Position numbers and translations under genes: made by a program | The notes under the pieces: generated by a model | Databases searched by the model: none | Told to the model about the DNA's origin: nothing | Seen by the model: only the letters and a program-made list of their open reading frames with translations | Part shown: one piece after another, positions 17,160 through 25,971 of the stretch | Layout: the number at the start of each line of letters is the position of its first letter | Numbering within the stretch: the stretch's first letter is position 1 | Source of the DNA: Facklamia sp050409585 | GTDB taxonomy: Bacteria; Bacillota; Bacilli; Lactobacillales; Aerococcaceae | Length of the DNA: 64,000 nucleotides | Reading direction: 5' to 3' | NCBI RefSeq assembly: GCF_050409585.1 | Contig: NZ_JBNUPE010000008.1 | Span: 24,099-88,098 of the forward strand

Positions 17160-18223
17160 GCTTAGCTACAGTTTTTCACGAGTTATACCGCTTTATTAAA
17201 AATAATTTTAGAAGAATTATGTTTGGATCAGTTATTATCTCATTATTAGTTGTAGGAGGAAGGTATGTCGTCAACCGCTTAATAAATAGTGATAAAATTG
17301 AATCATATAATTATCTAGCCCATGCCTATCAACAAGACCCAGCTTCATTCCAAGTGATTGTTACAATGGAAGATGGCAGTCTGTTTTCAACTGCGGCTGT
17401 CTTTGATGACTATTTTGCGACACCAACTATTATTAAACAAATTGAAGCAGAAACTGGTATCGAGTTTGGAAAATGGCTTCAAGCAGAAAAAAAACTTGAA
17501 ATGTATAAGACCAACACTTTTCGAGGTGGGCTTGCAGGAATTCGAGATGCCGCTTCAAATGTTATTACTTTAAGATTTTTGGTGGGGAATAATGCTGAAG
17601 AAAACTTAAAGATAGCCGAAGCATATGCTGAATTATTAGAAAAACAAAAGCTACCTTTCCTCGGGAAAAATACTGTCTCAATCATTCGGTCACCAGAAAT
17701 TGGAGAAATGATTCCAATTGATTTGATCGAAGAAGTTCCTAGTAGGGAAACTTTGACCCCATTTCAAACTAAAGAGGCTAAAGGAAGTATTATCTATGGC
17801 TTATTGGGTCTCTTTTTAGGCGCTATTTTATCGATAGCTTGGAGCATGATTGCACATTATCGAAGACATAAAATAGGCTATGCTTTTGATTATACTTGGG
17901 GAATTAATGATCTGCATTTTATTTATAACCGTCAAGATAATCGAGAAGTCTTAGAAAAATTAATTCGAACTCCTAGTGATAGTCAGCGAGTAATCCTTAG
18001 ACAACAAAAGCATCAAGAAGTGAATGTTCAAGAACTAATCTCTCCTGAAGGAAACACCTACGGAGTGCAAGCGACTAACTTAGCAAGTCTTGATGCAAAC
18101 TTTTCACCAAATGAAATTGTTATCGTCTTAGACGCTAATATTACCGATAAAAAGTGGTATAATGACCAACGCCAATTGGCAGAGCTTTATCAAGCAAGAA
18201 TCAAGATAATTCAGATTATTTAA
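17156..18223 (+). CDS. Wzz/CpsC-like chain-length protein with extra C-terminal domain
   Basis: 355-aa protein with two membrane helices (about 21-37 and 211-232) enclosing an extracytoplasmic domain of about 170 residues, the arrangement of polysaccharide co-polymerases (Wzz, CpsC, YveK). Unlike CpsC, which ends soon after helix 2, it continues for about 120 cytoplasmic residues. That tail has no Walker motif and no tyrosine cluster but ends with strand-like segments (NEIVIVLDANITD, ARIKIIQII). It could be a degenerate remnant of the fused tyrosine-kinase domain, or a regulatory domain of its own. No separate CpsD kinase or CpsB phosphatase is present in the cluster. Confidence 0.7.
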   Translation: MSLATVFHELYRFIKNNFRRIMFGSVIISLLVVGGRYVVNRLINSDKIESYNYLAHAYQQDPASFQVIVTMEDGSLFSTAAVFDDYFATPTIIKQIEAETGIEFGKWLQAEKKLEMYKTNTFRGGLAGIRDAASNVITLRFLVGNNAEENLKIAEAYAELLEKQKLPFLGKNTVSIIRSPEIGEMIPIDLIEEVPSRETLTPFQTKEAKGSIIYGLLGLFLGAILSIAWSMIAHYRRHKIGYAFDYTWGINDLHFIYNRQDNREVLEKLIRTPSDSQRVILRQQKHQEVNVQELISPEGNTYGVQATNLASLDANFSPNEIVIVLDANITDKKWYNDQRQLAELYQARIKIIQII

Positions 18224-18236
18224 GGAGAATTGTGAG

Positions 18237-18998
18237 ATGAATTCAAAATCAGGATTGGTGTCGATAATAACCCCTGTTTATAACGCAGAAAGATTCTTAA
18301 AAAAAACCATCGAGAGCGTGCTTAATCAGAGTTATCAGAATTGGGAGTGGTTGTTAGTCGATGATTGCTCAAATGATATTAGTGTGAGAATAATTCAAGA
18401 ATTTGCACAAGAAGATAGCCGTATTCAATTGGTTAATTTATCAAAAAACTCTGGTGCCGCAGTGGCAAGAAACAAGGGGCTTGAATTGGCTAGAGGTAGA
18501 TATATTTCATTTATTGATAGTGATGATGTTTGGGAATATTGTAAGTTGGAGAAACAATTAGCATTTATGCAAGAAAAGGCGCTATCTTTTACTTATACAA
18601 ATTTTTCCTTAATAGATGAAAGTGGAGAAACCCTTAAAGAAACAGTAGATTTACCAGAACGTTTAGATTATAATGGCCTTCTAAAAAACACAGCCATTGC
18701 TTGCTCTACAGTAATGATTGATCGTGAAAAAATAGGAGACTTTAGAATGCCTTTAGTGCGGAAAGGACAAGACACAGCAACTTGGCTAATGTTAATGCGT
18801 GAACGAAAAATTGAAGCTTATGCTTTAAATGAAGTGCTTAATCACTATCGTCAAGTTTCTGGTTCTATTTCCTCCAACAAGCTTTCAGCTCTTAAGCGAA
18901 CATGGTACACTTATCGCCATTTAGAAAAATTACCACTATATCAGTGCATATATTATTATAGTCATTATGTTTTTCAGGCAATTAAAAGGCGGTTATAA
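18237..18998 (+). CDS. Glycosyltransferase family 2 of the polysaccharide cluster
   Basis: GT-A fold inverting transferase, 253 aa. VSIITPVYNAERFL opens the nucleotide-binding domain, DDCSND and FIDSDDVW carry the metal- and sugar-nucleotide-binding aspartates, and an amphipathic C-terminal segment (KRTWYTYRHLEKLPLYQCIYYYSHYVFQ-like region, residues about 220-250) probably associates with the membrane. It is preceded by a good AAGGAG. It is the second sugar transferase of the cluster. Acceptor and sugar are unknown. Confidence 0.88.
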   Translation: MNSKSGLVSIITPVYNAERFLKKTIESVLNQSYQNWEWLLVDDCSNDISVRIIQEFAQEDSRIQLVNLSKNSGAAVARNKGLELARGRYISFIDSDDVWEYCKLEKQLAFMQEKALSFTYTNFSLIDESGETLKETVDLPERLDYNGLLKNTAIACSTVMIDREKIGDFRMPLVRKGQDTATWLMLMRERKIEAYALNEVLNHYRQVSGSISSNKLSALKRTWYTYRHLEKLPLYQCIYYYSHYVFQAIKRRL

Positions 18999-19046
18999 TT
19001 TAACAAGCAATTATATAAGATAGCTAAATAAGGTTAGGAGACAAAA

Positions 19047-20369
19047 ATGAATATATATCAAAATTTAATTGAAGGTAAAACAAAGTTAGCAGTTGTAGGT
19101 TTAGGGTATGTGGGTATGCCGATTGCCATAGAATTTGCTAAGCACATTGAAACAATTGGCTATGACAACAATGTTCATAAAGTGGAGCAATATTTACAGG
19201 GTATCGATCCAACTCTAGAGGTTGGAGATGAAGCAGTCAAGAATACAAATTTAGCTTTCACCTACGACCAAAGTAGGCTAAAAGAAGCGAACTTTATTAT
19301 TGTTGCGGTTCCAACGCCTATCAATCAAGATAAGACACCTAATTTAGATCCGGTTATTTCAGCCACAAGAACCGTAGGTAAAAACATGTCTAAAGGGACT
19401 TTAGTTGCTTATGAGTCAACGGTTTATCCTGGGGTTACTGAGGAAATGTGTATTGAAGAACTTGAAGAAAGTTCAGGATTAGTGCATGGTGTTGATTTTT
19501 GGGTAGGTTATTCACCTGAAAGAATTAATCCAGGAGATAAGGTCCATACTTTACCAAAAATTAAAAAGATCGTTTCTGCTACAACTGCTGATGCTTTAGA
19601 TACAATGGCTAAAGTATATGAACTAGTAATTGAAGCGGGTGTTCATCGTGCACCAAGTATTAAAGTTGCTGAAGCCGCTAAAGTTGTTGAAAATAGTCAA
19701 AGAGATATTAACATTGCATTTATGAATGAGTTAGCTCTCGTTTTTGATCGAATGGAAATTGATTCGCAAGATGTTATTGATGCCATGAATACCAAATGGA
19801 ATGCTTTAGGTTTCACACCAGGACTAGTGGGAGGACACTGTATTGGTGTAGATCCTTACTACTTTGTTTACGAGGCAGAAAACTTGGGCTATCATAGTCA
19901 GATTATTCTTTCTGGTCGCCAAATAAATGATCAAATGGGAGATTTTATTGGTGATAAGTTGATTAAGCTCATGGTTAAGGCGGGTAAAAAAGTAACAGAC
20001 TCTAAAGTAGTTATTTTGGGTCTAACTTTTAAAGAGCATACACCAGATACGCGCAACTCAAAAGTTGCCGATATTATCAATTATTTAAGGACTTTCGATA
20101 TTGAGCCTGTTGTAGTAGATCCTTGGGCTGAATCAAGTGATGCCAAAGCAGAATATGATGTTGATTTAACAGCGTTCGATCAAGTTCAGGATGCGGATGC
20201 TGTTATCTTTGCAGTAGCTCATCAGGAATTTCGAGAACTAAATAATACAAGCATCGAAAAATTGTTTAATGCAAAATTATCACCTAAAGAAAGAGTTCTT
20301 ATAGATGTCAAAAGCATACTGGATGCTGATTATTTTAAGGAAGCTGGCTATACTTTTTGGCGCTTATAA
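19047..20369 (+). CDS. Nucleotide-sugar 6-dehydrogenase (UDP-HexNAc type)
   Basis: NAD-dependent four-electron oxidation of a UDP-sugar to its uronic acid. The N-terminal Rossmann motif is GLGYVG (18-23). AVPTPIN and YESTVYPG are family signatures, Lys212 lies in EAAKVVEN, and the catalytic cysteine is Cys265 in GGHCIGVDPYY. That last motif (GHCIGVDPYYF) is typical of UDP-N-acetylglucosamine/galactosamine dehydrogenases (TviB/WbpA/WbpO type) rather than UDP-glucose dehydrogenases. So the polymer is likely acidic, with a HexNAcA residue. The substrate call is an inference. A hairpin follows the stop and probably ends the operon. Confidence 0.88.
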   Translation: MNIYQNLIEGKTKLAVVGLGYVGMPIAIEFAKHIETIGYDNNVHKVEQYLQGIDPTLEVGDEAVKNTNLAFTYDQSRLKEANFIIVAVPTPINQDKTPNLDPVISATRTVGKNMSKGTLVAYESTVYPGVTEEMCIEELEESSGLVHGVDFWVGYSPERINPGDKVHTLPKIKKIVSATTADALDTMAKVYELVIEAGVHRAPSIKVAEAAKVVENSQRDINIAFMNELALVFDRMEIDSQDVIDAMNTKWNALGFTPGLVGGHCIGVDPYYFVYEAENLGYHSQIILSGRQINDQMGDFIGDKLIKLMVKAGKKVTDSKVVILGLTFKEHTPDTRNSKVADIINYLRTFDIEPVVVDPWAESSDAKAEYDVDLTAFDQVQDADAVIFAVAHQEFRELNNTSIEKLFNAKLSPKERVLIDVKSILDADYFKEAGYTFWRL

Positions 20370-20379
20370 TAATAGCTGG

Positions 20380-20424
20380 CTCTCAAGCACTTTATCGAAC
20401 AGGATAAATAGTTTGAGAGTTTCC
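20380..20424 (+). terminator. Putative terminator of the polysaccharide cluster
   Basis: Two-tier hairpin: outer CTCTCAA / TTGAGAG, inner TTTATC / GATAAA, followed by TTTCCTT. Moderate quality. Confidence 0.5.
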
Positions 20425-20498
20425 TTAAGTAGTTTGCGTATCAGAATGTTTATTATTGGAACACTTGATCCTTTGAAAACAAATATGAGGTGATAAAA

Positions 20499-21377
20499 AT
20501 GAGTATTAAGAAAATTTTCTTAATATTTTTACTTCTACTTATTTTTCCTTTTGACAAAGCGGTGGCTTTAGCTAAATACAATTTACCAGAATTGAGTCAG
20601 ATTGATGCGATAAAATCAAATGCTAGTGTTGATGAATTAATTGATTCAATTCCTGCTGAGGGAAATTTAAATGATCCCAATTTACTTTTGGTGAATCCAA
20701 GCAACCCAATCAACAATCAAATTGAAGTTGATTTAGTTACTTCAATTGAAGGAATTCCATATGCTGCTAACATTGAAGAAAAACTTAGTCAGCTGTTACA
20801 AGCAGGTTTGGAGGATGGTTATCTATTTACAATTATTTCAGGATACCGTTCGACAAATCAGCAAGCAGGGTTAGAAAGTTCTAGAAAACAGTCTTTAATG
20901 GCGGTCGGTTATAGTGAATCAGAAGCGAGATATTTAACCAATTTATATACAGCACCAGCAAATGCCACAGAGCATATGACTGGGCTCGCTATTGATATAT
21001 TAGGTCAAGATTGGACCAGCATAGGAGGAGGCTTAACTGAAAATTATAGCGAAACGGCATCGGCCCAATGGTTAGTAGAAAATGCAGCCAATTTTGGGTT
21101 TATTTTAAGATACCCTCAAAATAAGACAGAAATGACTACTTTTAATTTTGAACCTTGGCATTATCGCTATGTAGGTCAACTAAATGCGCAATTTATGATG
21201 GAACATGGGCTTACTCTTGAAGAGTACCTAGCCCTTATTGAAGAACGTGACCGGCGTAAAAAAATTGAAAAAGTAAAACAAGCGGCTGAAAATCAAGCGG
21301 TTGATGAAGCAAAAAGGTGGTTAGAAGAACAAAAGAAAACGATTGATAAACTGTTTTATAACTCATCAACTGATTAA
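20499..21377 (+). CDS. Secreted VanY-type D,D-carboxypeptidase (M15B)
   Basis: 292-aa exported peptidase expected to trim the terminal D-Ala of peptidoglycan stem peptides. A signal peptide or anchor is visible (KKIFLIFLLLLIFPFDKAVALA). The M15 motifs are ISGYRSTNQQ, TEHMTGLAIDI (zinc His and Asp) and EPWHYRYVG (catalytic Glu region and zinc His). The C-terminus is a charged helix (residues about 250-290). The start is the ATG at 20499, after TGAGGTG; an upstream GTG lies inside that ribosome site. It follows the polysaccharide cluster but is probably a separate unit, ended by a strong terminator. Confidence 0.9.
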   Translation: MSIKKIFLIFLLLLIFPFDKAVALAKYNLPELSQIDAIKSNASVDELIDSIPAEGNLNDPNLLLVNPSNPINNQIEVDLVTSIEGIPYAANIEEKLSQLLQAGLEDGYLFTIISGYRSTNQQAGLESSRKQSLMAVGYSESEARYLTNLYTAPANATEHMTGLAIDILGQDWTSIGGGLTENYSETASAQWLVENAANFGFILRYPQNKTEMTTFNFEPWHYRYVGQLNAQFMMEHGLTLEEYLALIEERDRRKKIEKVKQAAENQAVDEAKRWLEEQKKTIDKLFYNSSTD

Positions 21378-21407
21378 ATGACAAAGAGCTTGTGACCGAA
21401 GTTAGCT

Positions 21408-21454
21408 AAAACACCGTCCTTAACACTGTTAAACAGCGTTAAGGACGGTGTTTT
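21408..21454. terminator. Strong bidirectional terminator between vanY-like and chrA genes
   Basis: 17-bp perfect outer stem (AAAACACCGTCCTTAAC and complement) with A and T runs on both sides, between convergent genes. Confidence 0.92.
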
Positions 21455-21535
21455 AGTTTTATTAAATAAACAAAGAGTTGCCTACCTTCTGTTTAATATA
21501 ACCCTAAAAAGGACAAATGAGTAACAACTAATTTT

Positions 21536-22090
21536 TTAAAATGCATGATAAATCAAATTAACAATCCCTGCAGAAATCATAATCACGATGGGGTTAGCTT
21601 TAAACTTATTAAGTAATAGCATGGCTATAATAAAAATTACCAACATTAACCAATTAGGGTCCATCCAAACAACAGTCTCTTTTTGCCAAATAGCATTCAC
21701 AAAAATTGATAAGCCCGAACTAGCTATTAAGGCAATCACTATAGGCCTAAGGATAAAAAGGGTATCTTGCATTAAACTTAGTTTTTGAAAACGCTGATAA
21801 AGATAGGCTAAAAAAGTCACGATAATTATCGATGGTAAGGTACAGCCGATAGTAGCAACTATTGCACCACTGACACCACCGATTTGAGTACCAATAAAAG
21901 TAGAGGCATTAATAGCAATTGGACCAGGTGTCATTTGTGAGATTGTAATTAGATGACCAAATTCTTCTAAAGATAGCCAATGCTCTTGGTGAACAACCAA
22001 GTCTTCAATCAAAGGCAAAGCAGCATAGCCACCACCAAAAGAAAGTAAGCCAATATTTAAAAAAGTAAGAAATAGTTCCCAATAAATCAA
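21536..22090 (-). CDS. chrA: Chromate transporter family protein, half-length (second of pair)
   Basis: 184-aa CHR-family membrane protein, about five to six helices, equivalent to one half of a full-length ChrA antiporter. Family signatures are FGGGYAALPLIEDLVV near the N-terminus and SQMTPGPIAINASTFIG. Short-chain CHR proteins work as pairs of opposite topology. Its partner lies 4 bp upstream in the same transcript. Members export chromate in some bacteria; the natural substrate in Lactobacillales is not established. Confidence 0.88.
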   Translation of the reverse strand: MIYWELFLTFLNIGLLSFGGGYAALPLIEDLVVHQEHWLSLEEFGHLITISQMTPGPIAINASTFIGTQIGGVSGAIVATIGCTLPSIIIVTFLAYLYQRFQKLSLMQDTLFILRPIVIALIASSGLSIFVNAIWQKETVVWMDPNWLMLVIFIIAMLLLNKFKANPIVIMISAGIVNLIYHAF

Positions 22091-22094
22091 GTAA

Positions 22095-22646
22095 TCACCT
22101 CTTCAAATAAGAATAAATAAAGCCACCACATAAAGAAATAAGAATTAACCATGAAATCGGGAAGTTAAAATAACTAACTAAAATGAGTGCGCTTATAAAA
22201 ATGAGAATTAGATACTTTTCTTTTTGTTTAACAAGATCTTTGATCATGGTATAAACAACAGAAACAATTACCGCTGCTACTCCCGCTTGCATTCCTTCTA
22301 ACATCCAAGCCACCCATTGATTTTCAATAAAGACCTGATAAAAATGTGCAATGATAGAGATAATTGCAAAAGGAGGAAGGATAGTGGCAAAAACAGTGGT
22401 GAGAACACCGAGCCATCCTGCTAATTGATAACCTACAATCACCGCGGCATTAATAGCGATTGCCCCTGGAGAAGATTGAGCGATTGCGATTAAATCGAGC
22501 ATTTGATTTTCTTCAAACCAATGATAGTCATCAACAAATTGCTTTTTCATAAGACTTACAATTACATAACCTCCACCAAAGGTAAAAGCACTTAATAGAA
22601 AAGTCACTCTAAACAATTTGATATAAAATTTCAAATTTTTTTGCAA
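22095..22646 (-). CDS. chrA: Chromate transporter family protein, half-length (first of pair)
   Basis: 183-aa short-chain CHR membrane protein, with FTFGGGYVIVSLMKKQFVDD and AQSSPGAIAINAAVIVG as family motifs. With the 184-aa gene 4 bp downstream it makes a two-protein transporter. The start is TTG (22646) following GTAGGAG at seven bases. A near-consensus promoter lies upstream and diverges from the NAD-kinase-like gene promoter, so the two genes share one about 145-bp control region. Confidence 0.87.
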   Translation of the reverse strand: MQKNLKFYIKLFRVTFLLSAFTFGGGYVIVSLMKKQFVDDYHWFEENQMLDLIAIAQSSPGAIAINAAVIVGYQLAGWLGVLTTVFATILPPFAIISIIAHFYQVFIENQWVAWMLEGMQAGVAAVIVSVVYTMIKDLVKQKEKYLILIFISALILVSYFNFPISWLILISLCGGFIYSYLKR

Positions 22647-22688
22647 AAAATCACTCCTACAAGGAACTTGTAAAATCAGACAATTTAA

Positions 22689-22717
22689 ATTATAGAAAGA
22701 AAAGTAAAAATTGTAAA
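22689..22717 (-). promoter_or_regulatory. Promoter of the chrA pair
   Basis: On the minus strand TTTACA (22712-22717) and TATAAT (22689-22694) at exactly 17-bp spacing, just upstream of the first chrA gene. Confidence 0.7.
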
Positions 22718-22730
22718 CTAGAGCTTAGGT

Positions 22731-22759
22731 ATGACAAGAACATTTATAAGACCTATAAT
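22731..22759 (+). promoter_or_regulatory. Promoter of the ATP-NAD kinase-like gene
   Basis: ATGACA (22731-22736), 17-bp spacer, TATAAT (22754-22759). It diverges from the chrA promoter with -35 boxes only about 13 bp apart, so a bound regulator could affect both. Confidence 0.7.
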
Positions 22760-22790
22760 AGAATAGAAGATTATTGAGAGGAGAGAATTA

Positions 22791-23906
22791 ATGAAAAAAT
22801 TAGGAATTGTAGTAAATCCCATTGCTGGTATGGGAGGACGAGTTGGTTTAAAAGGTACCGATGGTAAAGATGTATTAACTGAGGCGATTAAGAGAGGAGC
22901 TAATCCTGAGGCCCCTTTAAAAGCCTTGAAAGCGCTCAAAGAATTAGCTCCTCTTAAAGAAGAATTAATTGTATATGTTGCTTCTGGTAAAATGGGAGAA
23001 GATTTAGTAAAAGAAACCGAATTGAATTATGAAGTGATTCATCAAATCGATGGTGACAGTATGGCGAAGGATACCATTCATTTAGTTGAAAAATTTCAAG
23101 AGAGAGAGGTGGATTTAATACTTTTTGCAGGAGGCGACGGAACGGCACGTGATATTGCTTCAGTTACTCAACTTGCTATTCCAACGATTGGGATACCAGC
23201 GGGTGTTAAGATTCATTCTCCTGTTTATGCAGTGACACCGGAACATGCCGGTAAGTTAGCTTTGAGGTATTTGAAAGACAAGGAATTGTCTCTAAAAGAT
23301 GAGGAAGTTATTGATATTGAAGAAGATGCATTCCGTAGGGATGAAATAATTACTAAAGTCTATGGATACCTAAGTGTTCCTTATGATGAAAGTCATTTAC
23401 AAAATTTGAAATCACCTACTCCTCAATCGGATGAGGCAGCAAGAGTTTCTATAGCGCTTGATATTATAGATAGAATGGAAGAAGATGTCTTCTACATTAT
23501 TGGCTCTGGTTCAACAGTTGCTCCGGTAATGTTAGAGTTAGGTCTGGAACCAACATTATTAGGTGTTGATATCATTCGAAATAAAAAAGTTGTAAAAAAA
23601 GATGTCTATGAACAAGAGATTTTGGATATCATTGGGGACAAGCCAGCTAAATTGATTGTTACACCGATGGGTGGTCAAGGATATCTCTTTGGCCGAGGCA
23701 ATCATCAATTATCTGACAAGGTTCTTGCCAAGCTAGATAAAGAGGATATTATAATTGTTGCAACACCAGGAAAATTAAACACCTTAAAAGGTCAACCGCT
23801 TTTAGTTTATACAGGTAATCGTGAAATTGATGAAAAATTAGCTGGTTATCATAAAATTTTACTAGGATACCATAACTCCAGAATGTATAAGGTAAGTGCA
23901 ATTTAA
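22791..23906 (+). CDS. ATP-NAD kinase-like protein (AcoX family)
   Basis: 371-aa protein with an NAD-kinase fold. The N-terminus GIVVNPIAGMGGRVGLKGTDG and the catalytic GGDGT (114-118) are the hallmarks, and GIPAGVKIHSPVYAVTPEHAG is the nucleotide-binding part. This long subgroup (about 350-380 aa) is distinct from the housekeeping NAD kinase (about 270 aa) and is often named AcoX-like; its phosphoryl acceptor is not settled. There is a strong ribosome site (GAGAGGAG) and its own promoter. It is followed by a 300-bp regulatory region. Confidence 0.85.
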   Translation: MKKLGIVVNPIAGMGGRVGLKGTDGKDVLTEAIKRGANPEAPLKALKALKELAPLKEELIVYVASGKMGEDLVKETELNYEVIHQIDGDSMAKDTIHLVEKFQEREVDLILFAGGDGTARDIASVTQLAIPTIGIPAGVKIHSPVYAVTPEHAGKLALRYLKDKELSLKDEEVIDIEEDAFRRDEIITKVYGYLSVPYDESHLQNLKSPTPQSDEAARVSIALDIIDRMEEDVFYIIGSGSTVAPVMLELGLEPTLLGVDIIRNKKVVKKDVYEQEILDIIGDKPAKLIVTPMGGQGYLFGRGNHQLSDKVLAKLDKEDIIIVATPGKLNTLKGQPLLVYTGNREIDEKLAGYHKILLGYHNSRMYKVSAI

Positions 23907-24145
23907 GAAATAACGAAAATTTTGTGAAAAAAGATTAAGTTGACCAAGTGGTTATCACTATATTAATAACAACTTTCATCTATTAAATAGCGGTTGTGAA
24001 AAGCACAACTAACTTTCTTTATTGATAATATAAACAAATTTAGTACTTGCTTACATAAAAATGTTTGTGAAAAAACCGAATTGCAAGCTAAAAATGCAAT
24101 TTTTTAAAAACTGTCTGCAAAATGTAAGAGTTTCCTAACGTTTTA
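23907..24145 (+). promoter_or_regulatory. Non-coding leader region upstream of fhs with repeated TTGTGAAA half-sites
   Basis: No gene is visible. The region holds three copies of a (T)TTGTGAAA(A) motif (about 23921-23931, 23994-24002, 24064-24074). The middle copy forms a small dyad, GTTGTG-aaaag-CACAAC (23993-24009). A weak hairpin AATTGCA/TGCAATT with a T run (24079-24105) may terminate the NAD-kinase-like transcript. The half-sites recall Rex- or FNR-type operators (TTGTGA...TCACAA) but none is complete, so regulator identity is open. Confidence 0.4.
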
Positions 24146-24154
24146 TGGTATGAT
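24146..24154 (+). promoter_or_regulatory. Extended -10 promoter of fhs
   Basis: TGGTATGAT, an extended -10 element about 50 bp before the fhs start, with no recognisable -35. Confidence 0.5.
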
Positions 24155-24206
24155 GAAAGATGCATAGAGATACTATGTGATTTATCTAAAGGGGGAAAAG
24201 ATTTTA

Positions 24207-25877
24207 ATGAAGACAGATATTCAAATCGCACAGGAAGCTAAATTGCAACCAATTGAAGATGTGGCTGCAAAGTTAGGTATTTCTAATGATGTATTAGAGC
24301 CTTACGGTAAAACAAAAGCTAAAATCGATTTTACTAAATTAGATATGGATAACAAGGACTTAGGAAAATTAATTCTTGTTACAGCGATTACTCCAACTCC
24401 TGCTGGTGAAGGCAAAACAACTACTTCAATCGGCTTGGCAGACGGAATGTCTAAAATTGGTAAGAAAACAGCAGTTGCTTTACGTGAGCCTTCATTAGGA
24501 CCAGTATTTGGTATTAAAGGTGGAGCAGCTGGTGGTGGATACGCACAAGTTGTTCCAATGGAAGATATTAACTTACACTTTACTGGAGACTTCCACGCGA
24601 TTGGAGCAGCAACTAACTTAATCGCTGCCTTATTAGATAACCACATCCACCATGGTAACGCATTAGATATTGATACAAACCGAATTGTATGGCGTCGTGT
24701 TGTCGATATGAACGACCGTCAATTACGTAATATTGTAAATGGATTAGGCCGTCGTGTTGATGGAGTAACACGTGAAGATGGTTACGACATCGTTGTAGCT
24801 TCTGAAGTAATGGCAGCATTCTGTCTATCTAATAATTTACAAGAATTAAAAGAAAAATTAGGTAATATGATCGTTGCTTACACTCGTAAAGATAATAAGC
24901 CAGTTACTGTTAAAGATATTAATGGTGCTGGAGCTGCAACTGCATTACTTAAAGATGCAATCAAGCCAAATATTGTACAAACTTTAGAAGGGACACCAGC
25001 TTTTGTGCACGGTGGACCATTCGCAAACATTGCTCATGGATGCAACTCAATTATTGCAACGAAACTAGCAATGAATTATGCAGATTACACAATTACTGAA
25101 GCTGGTTTCGGTGCAGACTTAGGTGCTGAGAAATTCTTAGACATCAAATGTCGTCAAGCAGGGATAGCTCCTTCAGCAGTTGTAATCGTTGCAACAATCC
25201 GTGCATTGAAGATGCATGGTGGAGTTGATAAAAAAGAATTAGGACCTGAAAATGTAGAAGCTTTACGTAAAGGTATGCCTAACTTAATGCGTCACATTAA
25301 CAATATTAAGAATGTGTTCGGATTAAACCCAGTAGTAGCTATCAATGCGTTCCCAACTGATACAGATGCCGAAATTGAAGCATTACGTGAAGAATGTGAA
25401 AAAGAAGGCGTTAAAGTTGTTCTTTCAACTCACTTCTCTGATGGAGGTGAAGGTGCAACTGAACTAGCTAAGGCTGTAGTTGAAGCATCTGAAAAAGAAA
25501 GCAACTTTAAGTTTGCTTATGATGTAGAAGCTTCTATCGAAGAAAAACTTGAAACATTAGTAACTAGAATCTACGGTGGTGCAAAAGTTGAGTTTACTTC
25601 AGTAGCTAAGAAGAAAATTAAGCAATTCACCGAGCAAGGACATGGTAAATTACCAATTTGTATGGCTAAAACGCAATATTCATTCTCCGATGATCCTAAA
25701 TTATTAGGAGCTCCAGAAGGATTTACTGTTACTATCCGTGACTTAACCGTTTCTGCTGGTGCAGGCTTCCTAGTTGCTATGACAGGTGACATTATGAAGA
25801 TGCCTGGCTTACCAAAAGAACCAGCTGCTAACCGTATTGATGTTGATGAAAAAGGTAACATTGAAGGATTGTTCTAA
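24207..25877 (+). CDS. fhs: Formate-tetrahydrofolate ligase
   Basis: ATP-dependent conversion of formate and THF to 10-formyl-THF in the cytoplasm, reversible with ATP gain. It is 556 aa, the standard length. The P-loop-like TPTPAGEGKTT is at 63-73, followed by ALREPSLGPVFGIKGGAAGGGYAQV and the late family motif GAGFLVAMTGDIMKMPGLP. The start is the ATG at 24207 after AAAGGGGGA; an upstream in-frame GTG would add ten non-conserved residues. It is the first gene of the folate one-carbon block and is separated from folD by a terminator hairpin, so some transcripts may contain fhs alone. Confidence 0.97.
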   Translation: MKTDIQIAQEAKLQPIEDVAAKLGISNDVLEPYGKTKAKIDFTKLDMDNKDLGKLILVTAITPTPAGEGKTTTSIGLADGMSKIGKKTAVALREPSLGPVFGIKGGAAGGGYAQVVPMEDINLHFTGDFHAIGAATNLIAALLDNHIHHGNALDIDTNRIVWRRVVDMNDRQLRNIVNGLGRRVDGVTREDGYDIVVASEVMAAFCLSNNLQELKEKLGNMIVAYTRKDNKPVTVKDINGAGAATALLKDAIKPNIVQTLEGTPAFVHGGPFANIAHGCNSIIATKLAMNYADYTITEAGFGADLGAEKFLDIKCRQAGIAPSAVVIVATIRALKMHGGVDKKELGPENVEALRKGMPNLMRHINNIKNVFGLNPVVAINAFPTDTDAEIEALREECEKEGVKVVLSTHFSDGGEGATELAKAVVEASEKESNFKFAYDVEASIEEKLETLVTRIYGGAKVEFTSVAKKKIKQFTEQGHGKLPICMAKTQYSFSDDPKLLGAPEGFTVTIRDLTVSAGAGFLVAMTGDIMKMPGLPKEPAANRIDVDEKGNIEGLF

Positions 25878-25905
25878 AAAGAATTGATTCTAAGATAAAA
25901 TTAAT

Positions 25906-25941
25906 AGTCGAGCGAGTAAATTTTTGCTCGTTCGACTTTTA
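25906..25941 (+). terminator. Terminator or attenuator between fhs and folD
   Basis: 11-bp stem AGTCGAGCGAG / CTCGTTCGACT (one G-U) with a 10-nt loop and a T4 run. Confidence 0.7.
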
Positions 25942-25971
25942 CAGTGTATTGAATAGAAAAGGGAGGATCTT

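Noticed and set aside
23907..24206. Folate (THF) or ZTP riboswitch before fhs
   Set aside because: I could not find the conserved cores of either class; only short hairpins and repeated half-sites are visible.
24302..24646. 114-aa minus-strand ORF inside fhs
   Set aside because: Antisense shadow of a strongly conserved gene; no ribosome site and no recognisable protein features.
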